A stretch of 64,000 bases of DNA, taken from assembly GCA_950295325.1 (NCBI GenBank), contig OX485803.1, positions 32,116,001 through 32,180,000 on the forward strand. Direction: 5' to 3'. Positions 12,401 to 20,800 of the stretch are shown here, piece by piece. The translations under genes and the position numbers were made by a program. The notes beneath the pieces are model-generated. The model worked only from the letters and a program-made list of their open reading frames with translations. It was not told the DNA's origin and did not search any database. The stretch's first letter is position 1, and each line of letters begins with the position of its first letter. The DNA comes from Polytrichum commune. Lineage: Eukaryota > Streptophyta > Polytrichopsida > Polytrichales > Polytrichaceae.

Positions 12401-14309
12401 ACGGTAATGCCCAAGGAGATTTTAGATTGTTGTTACAGTATGAATGTATGTGATTTGGTATATTTAGATATGCATAGTTATGAACAATACTATGGATAAT
12501 AGGTCCCAATATCATCCTAGGAATCTAATATAATTGAATTTAATGTGGGAATTTCCAGCAAGGAACATACACAAGCAATGGTGGAGCCGGAGGGACCCAC
12601 CTCCTCCCGCCAGTGGCATCGGCAATCTACTATGGCGAACCTACCCCTCCAGGTGTGGCAGCGTCGGCAGCCACATTTGGAGTATTGAGTAGCACCAGTA
12701 CAAAGATGTGCATTGACGCGGTTCTCGCAGGAGCCATAATCGGCAAAGCCGGTGCAAATGTGAAACAAATCAGTCGTCTCACAGGTATGCATCCATCACA
12801 AAAGCGTTATGGATTCACGCAAATCATTGTTCTAACTTTAGCAAGAGAATTCCATATTATTCAATCTCACAAAATTTGTAAATCAGAAGGTTTTTTACTA
12901 GCTAGGAAGGAATGGGCGCATTGCTAGCCAACTTCAATCATTATTGTGTTTAGCTATTATTTACATATTTGTACACTACATTGAAAACTTTGGGCCATAG
13001 TTTTGAACTTATTTTCACACCAAAAACATTGGAGATAATATTGTGGGTGCACATCATTTATCAACCTATAGTATTTAATACCAGATTTTCATATTGTAGG
13101 TTGTAATATTTCTATTGGATTGAAAATAATGTGCATTTGGAAAACTTCCAACCTAGGGGAAGGAGGTGGCTACCTATATCATGCACTACGGGAATTGCAT
13201 GGTCTTGCCACTAATTCTCTTCCACTAAATGGTTCCAAAATCTATGAATGTGGATTTGACGTCTACAAAGTGCATAGATCATAGAACCGGTTGGTGAAAG
13301 AAAACTACACCATTTATGGTTTAGTGTGACCTACTCTTTGAAATTACACAATGTTATAACTATGTACTGTAGCTCTCATTAGTTTTCAGCAAAGATTAAA
13401 TTGGTTGGTTGGACATTAGAGAACATTAACATCTTTACTTCGTAGAAACTTACATCAACAATAAAAAGTTATAGCATTGTGTAATTCTGAATAGTAAGTG
13501 ACACTAAATATCATAAACAGTGTAGTGATAAAGCCACGTGATTCCTGTAACAGTAGAGACATGACAAATGTGAGTAGAATTTCACTTTCATACATGATAA
13601 TGTACATTGTGGATCACACTATAAGGTTGCCCATGGTAAGTCACACTGTACATCTGTCCACACTATTTACCATAATCAGTTCCATAAACCCTCGTTCTTT
13701 TCTACATTCAGATATTTTCCAGGTATACAGATTACATTGTTATTTTCACAACTAGGTTTGTTGATGGCTATGTTGAGTATCACATCATCATTATTATTAT
13801 TATGATTATTATTGCTTGTCGATGAGTATATTTTGTTGAGTGAACCCTCTCCCTTTTTTACATTCAGATAATTTCAGATAAACAAACTATTACGTTATCA
13901 CCACAACGAGGTTCGTTGATGGCTTAAATTGTTGAGTATCACATCATCTTCATCATTAGTAGTAGTAGTAGTATCAGTATTAGTATTGCCTGTTAAGTAT
14001 TGGTTTGATGATGTCATAAGGAGAGGTAATTTTGCAGGTTGCAAGCTTTCAATTCAAGACCATGAAACGGATACAAGCATGCGTTGCGTGGAGATGGAAG
14101 GCTCGTACGAACAGATTGAACGCGCAACGGACATGGTTCGACAGTTTTTATCGCACCGAGAAGTGGTGCCGCAACGGACCGCGTCCCTCACTTCACACAA
14201 CTTCAAAACCAAGTTGTGTGAGAATTTTGGGCAGGGCACATGCACGTTCGCGGATCGTTGCCATTTTGCCCACGGCGCTCATGAGCTTCGGTTTGTGAAG
14301 AGATCGTGA
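3149..14309 (+). CDS. CCCH zinc finger and KH domain RNA-binding protein (KHZ/C3H14-type), five exons, 396 aa
   Basis: Predicted RNA-binding regulator of the plant CCCH-KH family; Arabidopsis KHZ1/KHZ2, which affect flowering and senescence, are family members. Exons 3149-3410, 5477-5546, 9503-9863, 12559-12784 and 14038-14309 join in frame to 1191 nt. Order: finger 1 (C65, C74, C80, H84), finger 2 (C106, C115, C121, H125; split by intron 2), finger 3 (C194, C203, C209, H213), KH domain about 279-345 with GKAG loop at 293-296 (split by intron 4), finger 4 (C367, C375, C381, H385). Fingers 1-3 are CX8CX5CX3H and finger 4 is CX7CX5CX3H. The start is the first ATG after an in-frame TAA at 3137-3139, with A at -3 and G at +4. 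Fingers 2-4 plus KH match the family layout I know; finger 1 looks extra. Very sure of family, fairly sure of exon ends. The exact orthologue is not determined, so no symbol is given. Confidence 0.88.
3520..4640 (+). repeat. Three copies of a ~125-bp hairpin element in intron 1
   Basis: Copies lie at about 3520-3649, 4243-4369 and 4506-4630. Ends read AAGGGCCCTGAA and TTCAGGCCCTT in copy 1. Each carries CACCTCTGTCC near the left and its complement near the right, around a core such as ATATCTAGGATAGGGGTAGA. Copy 3 is a near-continuous hairpin (CCTAGATATTGG on the right pairs with CCAATATCTAGG on the left). Right flanks of copies 1 and 2 are also similar, so larger intron segments were duplicated as well. 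Confidence 0.7.
3879..4211. mobile_element. MITE-like element, family with GTGGTTAGGTGTGG core, copy in intron 1
   Basis: A 333-bp segment bounded by GGTTACTTT and AAAGTAACC. Its core (TTTGAGTGGTATGTGGTTAG, then GGACTATG and GGCTCAATAGTAAACATAA) is shared with copies at 8982-9331, 15800-16080, 27590-27730 (inverted) and 61098-61215. No coding capacity. The superfamily is not clear because the target duplication is not convincing. Confidence 0.6.
4641..5476 (+). other. Remainder of CCCH-KH intron 1
   Basis: I see nothing coding here. The pyrimidine and branch region immediately before the acceptor at 5476 reads TGATTGTTTGCAG. Small open frames in this stretch lack any recognisable similarity. 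Confidence 0.6.
5477..5546 (+). CDS. CCCH-KH gene exon 2
   Basis: A 70-nt exon between TTTGCAG and GTATGT, encoding GSKTKPCTKFF (residues 100-110), the conserved lead-in of the second finger. Phase 1 in, phase 2 out. It is too short to be found as an open frame and was located by family conservation and splice sites. Confidence 0.85.
5547..8811 (+). other. CCCH-KH intron 2, 5' part
   Basis: Gene-free. Moderately AT-rich sequence without a clear transposon terminus or repeat. Intron 2 totals 3956 bp. Open frames up to 107 codons occur but show no family similarity and cross no conserved exon. Confidence 0.6.
8818..9484. repeat. Direct repeats (~150-164 bp) flanking a MITE-like element in intron 2
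   Basis: The segment 8818-8981 recurs at 9335-9484 (both start ATAAGTCATATTGTGAGAGC), offset 517 bp. Between them sits 8982-9331, which begins GGAAGTGGGC and ends GCCCACTTCC with inner inverted AAACGGACACTT/AAGTGTCCGTTT. The second direct repeat ends just before exon 3. This could be a duplication followed by insertion, or a miniature element with long terminal direct repeats. Confidence 0.65.
8982..9331. mobile_element. MITE-like element in intron 2
   Basis: A 350-bp element with terminal inverted repeats GGAAGTGGGC / GCCCACTTCC and sub-terminal AAACGGACACTT pairs. Its interior shares GGTGGTTAGGTGTGGA, GATTGGACTA and GGCTCAATAGTAAACATAA with the element at 3879-4211. No open frame of interest. 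Confidence 0.65.
9503..9863 (+). CDS. CCCH-KH gene exon 3
   Basis: Encodes the rest of finger 2 (TSGCPYGEGCHFLHYVPGG), a Ser/Thr/Pro-rich linker, and finger 3 (CNKFNTAEGCRFGDRCHFAH), ending in DYM before GTAAGT. The acceptor is ATACACAG. The linker has no recognisable domain and is probably disordered. Confidence 0.9.
9864..12558 (+). other. CCCH-KH intron 3
   Basis: Gene-free, 2695 bp. The segment 9915-10100 is related to 13180-13345 in intron 4 (shared TTCTCTTCCAC and GAAAATTACAC-type blocks). The segment 10137-10240 is related to 47480-47590 far downstream (shared TCACCCAT, CAAGACAAT and GTTGGTGATGA-type blocks). These are dispersed repeats of unknown class. Confidence 0.5.
12559..12784 (+). 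CDS. CCCH-KH gene exon 4 (first half of KH)
   Basis: Encodes residues 232-306: a Gly/Ala/Pro-rich linker and then TKMCIDAVLAGAIIGKAG, the first strand, helix and GxxG loop of a type I KH domain. Acceptor TTTCCAG, donor ACAG|GTATGC. The next codon (G307) is split by the intron at the position where the family has TG(A/C)KLSI. Confidence 0.9.
13689..14000 (+). repeat. 156-bp tandem duplication in intron 4
   Basis: CATTCAGATA at 13705 recurs at 13861, and the two following stretches align throughout (ACTAGGTTTGTTGATGGCT versus ACGAGGTTCGTTGATGGCT, then GTTGAGTATCACATCATC in both, then an ATT- or AGT-rich tract). The second copy abuts the acceptor region of exon 5, but the duplication does not include the exon. 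Confidence 0.75.
14038..14309 (+). CDS. CCCH-KH gene exon 5 (rest of KH, last finger, stop)
   Basis: Acceptor TTTTGCAG. Encodes CKLSIQDHE, the second half of the KH domain, a short linker, and the final finger within NFKTKLCENFGQGTC...HFAHGAHELR, ending at TGA 14307-14309. Lead-in and finger match the C-terminal finger of the family closely. Confidence 0.92.
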
Positions 14310-17300
14310 CACTTGATCAATCACCATGGTACTAGACACTGTGTATTAATTCCTCTTCTTTGCTAATCAGCCTCTTTCTTTGTCCAGGTTCTGAAAATTA
14401 TCACAGATTTGTGCAACAGTTTTTCTTTCGTCTTCATATGATTGTCAAACAAGTTACTGGAATTAGTGCACCCCTTACCAGTGAGGGCAATAAGAAATGA
14501 ATCCCATAGCCATAAGACTGAGTCCACAATCCTAGACAGTAGGTAAGCACAGATATACACTCATACACACAAGTTTATTATTATCTGCCCTGGTTGGGTA
14601 CCAGTGTAGAAAATTACCACTGGGATCTGGATGTTCAGGACAACTGATTCACCTCTGAAGGGTACAGAATAACCCTGGGGAGGTAGGATGCATGTGAAAG
14701 TAAGTATATGTTTCAAGAACTCCCTGTTTATTTTTACTTGAGGTGTTAATTAGATCTGATGATTCAGTGCACAGTTTTTGTTGCAGTGAACAGTTGTGGT
14801 TCAAACACTGCCATCGGTATGCCACACAACATCATGGCCCTTACAATATTGTACTCAGTCGGAAATGAACCACACCTATCACACTCTGCTTTCGTCCCTA
14901 ACCTCAACAGTGACAATGAATATGAAGATAATCGTAACTTTTACTTTTACCAAGTTGCATTGAGGTAATTGTTACCTACTCTTGGGTGCATTATTACCAG
15001 GAGAAACTCTCACAAAGAGATTCTAACCCAATTTCGGAAGTAAATCAAATCATGTCTGACACATGATTAAAACCTTGGTTTCAATTTTTAAATGACATCT
15101 GAGAACACAAACGGAAATTGATTGATTCCCCTTCAAGCTGCCCCCAACCTCCAAAACCGGGCATCACGAACCGGGATTATGACAGATAGTCCTTTCAAAA
15201 AGATGTGTATCTTAGCAGAAACCTAGTCAAGCTTGAAACTGCTTAATCTCTCAGGTGTTGTGAAGTTGAACTCACACCAAGGTCATTGTAGGCTTGGACT
15301 TCTGATGGACAAATTCTACATACATGACCAAAGTGGATTTTGTTGGCCAAATTATAGGGTAATGGTTCAAGCCTACCTCTGAAGTTGGGCCTAACAAAAG
15401 TACAGCGGCCACTACATCAAAACTTACAACTGTTGATATTGGACAAGAGGTCCCAAATGACAGATCTTCATTGAAAAAAGAGACAATCTCAACTAGGATC
15501 ACACCTGGTACAGTTTATTTGTCAAAGAGACAAATCGCTGCATCTTCCCGTTTAAAACGTTTAATTGCACCCTCACACATAACAAAGTAAAGCTTTCGAA
15601 TTGTGGGAAATGCTAATAAAGTATTGGATATAGTTTAGCTTCATTTTGACCATGGCAATTCAAGAATCTTGCCATCTCATAGTTGTTATTTCCACAAATC
15701 GAATTCACTAAAACCTAAACAAGTTATTTGCTGGAATCCATCTTTCCCGGGCTTGACACTCAGGTAACCCATATGGGCACCATGTGTTCAGTCTCCTTAG
15801 TTGGAGGCCTATATTTGAGTGGTTTATCATCACACATGTAGTTGAGAATGGACATCAAAAAGACGTGTCACAATGAGATTGGACTATGTGATCCATATAT
15901 AGGCATCATTCTAGACTCGGGATTTGACAGAATTGAGAAACCTCACTTCAGCCTCTTATGACTTTTGCACTTTAACTCCGCGTCTGAAACTTGAAATGAC
16001 AAACCTTCGTGACTTACAATTGCTTACCTTAGATAGTTCCAGTTCCGATCAAAACAGCCACATTTGTTTGTGAAGTTGGAAATGCCCACAGTAGGGCCGC
16101 ATACCTTACAAACCAATTAGGCCATCCCACAGTTGAGAGTTTGAATGTGTACCTATGGTGCCCTAGCATTTATTTACCAAAGGAGACAGGCAAGGAAATT
16201 GTGCATATGCAGGTACCTTTTGGATTCCTCTAAATCACAATATCTACTCATTGTATAATGAATTTGTCGAGAACGACAACAACTAATTATACGACTAAAC
16301 TAAACTAAACTAAAGCGAAGCTAAAATCCAAATCTCACCTTTGTCAGAATTAATTACCCTAGCCAACTCAACTGAAATTACCTGTTCGCGGCAGCAACTC
16401 CATGTATCTGATGACGGTCATTTAACTGGCAGCTGCTATATACGGTTGAATCTAAGTAATTAATCGCATGCTAATAATATGTATCAAACAGCATGAATTT
16501 AAATTCTCGGTGGACCAAGAATTGGTGTGTGAAAATGCCGTTGTGTGCAGTAAGAACGGAATCTAGCGTTGGCATTGGGAACTGGGGCTCGTAGCTAGGC
16601 TGGTGTCAGATTGCATAAGCATTTAAATGTTGAAAACAGGGAGGTAGATATACTGTTGTTTCATGCCTTCAGAGTCTTACTTTTAGGTTTCCAAAGTGAT
16701 ATCTAGCTTTGTCAGGGTTTAGGGTTGTCTGATTAGGGTTCACCAGAGGTATATCTACAATTTGGAACTATCAGCATCTCCAGAACCACTTGCACATCCA
16801 TAATTTCTCTCTCCTGCAATTCTATCATTCGAGGACCACAGCACTTAAAATAGACACACCAAAACCATATTCCCAACAAAATTGAAGCCGGGTATATTTA
16901 TAAGCAGCCAGCTTTCTTTGAACGTGTTCCAAACTTACTCAAAAATGACCTTCAATTCTGAAAGTGTGACAAAATTACCATTCTCTGCGAAGGAATCCCC
17001 AAAAACTCAGCAGAAGGCAGTACTCACTCAAGATTCAATGAAAGTAGGAGGGTCGGAGATGGATGGAAGAGTGAAATAGCCTCTGTACAAAGACTGGAAT
17101 AGAGACCAGACACACATAAGTGAGAGTTCAACTTAAATGTCAAGTATGCTGATACCAGTCTGTGGTGTGGATTTTCTGGACTTGCAATGTCGGGAGGCAT
17201 GCAACCCTTGCTCAAATCCTTCCAAAAACCACTTAACCTTCACAGCAAAGTAGTCCAACTGCCACTCCTCTTCTCTGCTCTTCTCTTCTCTTCTCTTCTC

Positions 17301-17367
17301 TTCTCCTCCAGTCATCATCCTCGGGCAAACCCCCCACCTTGACTTGACCACCTAATAGGAAGATCGA
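14310..17367. other. Intergenic region between the two convergent genes
   Basis: Contains both 3' untranslated regions. No canonical AATAAA was identified just after the CCCH stop. A degenerate copy of the GTGGTTAG-core element lies at about 15800-16080 (ATATTTGAGTGG, GATTGGACTATG). A (CTTCT)n pentanucleotide microsatellite lies at about 17276-17308, just downstream of the TEL stop codon. No RNA gene seen. Confidence 0.55.
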
Positions 17368-17856
17368 TCATCTATGCTGCTGCTGGGGCATATTACTAGA
17401 CCTATGTCCCCCTGATGAAGACGAAGAAGAAGCTCTAGGTTGGCCCCCGGCCACTCCCATATCTAAATCTTGTGCAGTAGAATCTTGACTATTACCATTT
17501 CCTAATGAAGCCCGCTCTCCATTCCGGGGCACCCGACTGTGATCCTCCTGTGATGAGCTGTTGTTGTTGTTGTTGTTGTTGTTTGTCAGGACTCGGCTCG
17601 ATTGATGAACAGCTGCAACAGTCGCGGGTATAGAGGAATTTTTACCATTTCTTGGTGGGCGAAATATCAGAGGCAGATAGTCATCTGTGTCGCAAGCAAA
17701 TCGAGAATTCTTGAAATGTTCCTCTAAAGCAATTCGCCCCTGTTTAGTGTCATCAAAATAGATGGAGGTTAATATGTCATTTTTCTTAACTTCGTTGCCA
17801 TCAGTGCCGTTAACAATTCGATAATTCTTGCAATGTTCCATTAAAGCAGCCAGTCC
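17368..17856 (-). CDS. TEL gene exon 5 (C-terminal exon with two tandem acceptors)
   Basis: Starts after AACAAACAG (17856) or after ACTAAACAG (17739), both in frame. The canonical family sequence ([19 protein letters not shown]) follows the inner acceptor. The outer one adds 39 residues beginning [14 protein letters not shown], a diverged copy of the same exon start, followed by residues translated from copied intron sequence. The tail carries poly-Asn and poly-Ser tracts and ends MPQQQHR at TGA 17370-17368. Which acceptor is used cannot be told from sequence; the outer has the better pyrimidine tract. Confidence 0.8.
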   Translation of the reverse strand, partial: GLAALMEHCKNYRIVNGTDGNEVKKNDILTSIYFDDTKQGRIALEEHFKNSRFACDTDDYLPLIFRPPRNGKNSSIPATVAAVHQSSRVLTNNNNNNNNSSSQEDHSRVPRNGERASLGNGNSQDSTAQDLDMGVAGGQPRASSSSSSGGHRSSNMPQQQHR

Positions 17857-20800
17857 CTGTTTGTTGACATTAAGAAGGATAAAGTGTCAGCAAAATAGAC
17901 GCAGTTAACATGACATTTCTCTTAACTCATTGCCATACGCTCATGATCAGGACAGATTTCAGGGAAACAGAAATAAGACTTTACCTGCACTCTTGCATAT
18001 GTCACATGACATACTTTTCGTGAATTAAAAGCCTCCCATTGTTGAGCATGAAAGGCCTTATAAAGTCGATAAGTAGCCTGTACTGTCGTGAAATTAACAA
18101 ATGCATACCCCAGATTACACCTATTTCTGCAATACCAGGGCCAGTGTCAGTGGACCAAGCACTTGTCTCAATGCAAACCGCACAATCTATGTCAATTATT
18201 TTAGATAAATCAGTGGCAAGCAGAACCTCAAAACCTAACCTTGCACTTCTGTGCCCTGACAGTCGCTCATTAAAAAAAATTCAGCATCATTTTAAACTCG
18301 ATCAGTGATGTTGCGCTGGTGGTGGTTCTTACAAACATGTTTTAGGAGAATAAACGTCTTGCCACAGGGACAAACACAAACACACGGCACCTACTAACCA
18401 ATTATAAGAACTACACCAGGTGAGTTGGGCATTGTTTCCACTTCAAAGAACACCAGAACCTTAAGGTCACAGAAATGAGGCGATCAAGAAAAGAGAGCGT
18501 CTTACTTGAAATCTATGGGAAGGTAAACAAAATCATAAGCAGATTCTGGTTCTTTAGGCTCCAGATGTGAATTGCTAAACAAGCAGTGCTGGTCAAGAAG
18601 CTGAAGCAGCATCGCCTGACTGGCGAAAGCAACACAATTCCAAAGAGAACCTTAGTTATCTCTTCCAGCAAAACATGAAACATGCAAAACAAAACTTTGA
18701 AGGGAAAATATGTAAGTCACTTGCAACCGAGGACAGACAAACCTTGAATACAATACCACCATAAACCTTGACCAGAGAGAATACCAGACTACTAATAATC
18801 ACAACTGATAGTTTCTGGGTAACTTGAACAACATCCTGCTATTCATATGATCTCATGAACCTCGGTGAGTGACAGGTAGGTTGAAGACTGCTGAGAACTA
18901 CGGCAAGAAACACACCTGTATTTGTTAGGTATGTTCTTGATCATAAGAGTGGTCTTCGAAGTCTCATTTGCTTGCACTTCGCTTTCAACAAATATATACT
19001 GTGCTGGAATAGGATCTCGAGAGGAACACCTGGACGTTAAACCGGCCTTCCCACAGCGAGGACTATCTCTCATACTCAGCTTTCCTCCAGGCTGAGACGA
19101 ATCTACTTTTCCAAAAGCACCACCATTTCCGTTTACGGAGACATTTCTCTTTCTACGTCCTGAAGCAGCATCCCCTCTTCCTTGGCCAACATTGCCACTT
19201 GGCCTTCCAAAACCCTGACAGTTATTGAAAGACTCAGCGGGCGATGCTGGTCCACTGTAGGCCATGCTAATGGCCCTTGCTGGAGCTCTACCATATGGTA
19301 AAGGCTCTGCCCCCCCAACAACCATGACTGGTTGGCCTGGACTTTGAGGACCTCCATGCATTGTGGCGTATGGAAATGGCTGTAATTGCCCGGCCGCACT
19401 GTTCCAGTGTTGTGGCTGCACCATGCCAATTGGTGCCATCGGTGTTCCCCCTGCAATAGAGCCAAGGCTTGCCAAATAAAACGGATGGCCACCATGTGGT
19501 AGGGTAAGAGGAGCAGCTCCCCCAGTATCACCATTCCATCCCAAAAACATGGGCTGTCCTCCAACTGGACCCCCTGCACCTGGTAACGTGGGCCTACTAG
19601 CACTAATAGGGAACAACGCATTCTGCTGCTGTGTCTGAGCTTGTTGAGCTTGCACTCTAGCCTTATGTGCTTGTCCACCTGGTCGACTGAACTCGATCTT
19701 CACACGCTTCCCACCAATCTCAGTGCCATCCAGTGCTTTCAGAGCTCGCGCAGCATCACGCACATCAAAGAACTCCACAAATTTGTGTTGCTTTTTAGCT
19801 GGAGTTTCCCGCAACTCTTTCACTGCACCTGCCTCATCACAAAACCTCCATGTCTTGAGTCACTGTAGGGATAGAGGACATCTCTCAAATAGATCTCTAG
19901 TGTGGAGTTTCAGTGACCAAACGTTTAAAAAATACACTGTATGCCACATGAAAATCAAAATACCACATATGCCACATCTAAATGTAGATCAGTACCCAAG
20001 AAACCTAAATAGAACATCTAATGTTTGACAAGCACTCGCTGACAAGCACAATATATGTCAGCTTGCAACCCCTGCAAGACACAGGAAACACCACTAAATG
20101 TCTGGGAAACACTGCCATGTGTGTCTAATTTCCATTCAAGTCAGTGACGTTGGTACTAATCATCTCCATGGCCAACTTCTTGCAGCCGCCATGATGATGA
20201 GACCTCAACAGATGCCGCACATTTTCGAACAAGGATGGGCATCACTAAGGGCCATAAACTGTGACCTTATTGCAGGGTTAAGTGAGCTATGTACTAGGAC
20301 ACTAATGCAGAGAGAGATTTACTTGCACAAATGAGTGCATTTGTGTGCAATACAAACGGATACTGGATGCTGCTGAGGTCTTCCACTTGAGCTAACATTG
20401 GATTGGTCAATTCACAATTAGCAATACTAAGTAAAATTGATACTAATCAGCAGATGCTATGTCAGCAGATTGATACTAATCATCTGGATGTGCCCGACTT
20501 CTTGCAGGCACATGCTAAACAGAGCTCGACAGATGCGGCATGCTTTCAAACAGGATTGGGTATCGATAAGAAATCATTACTGCAACGTTAGTGCAGGGAT
20601 AAGTGAATTTTGTACTACGACACTCATGCAGATATAATCTACTGTTATAAGCGAAAAGGACATTCCACTGAAATGTAACAGGAGTTGCTGAGGTCTTCTT
20701 CCACTTAATCTAATCTGGCATTGAAGTACTCAATTCTGAATTAGCAATAATAAGTAGAATCATGGTCATGTGAACAGACTTACCAAATTACTCCAAACAA

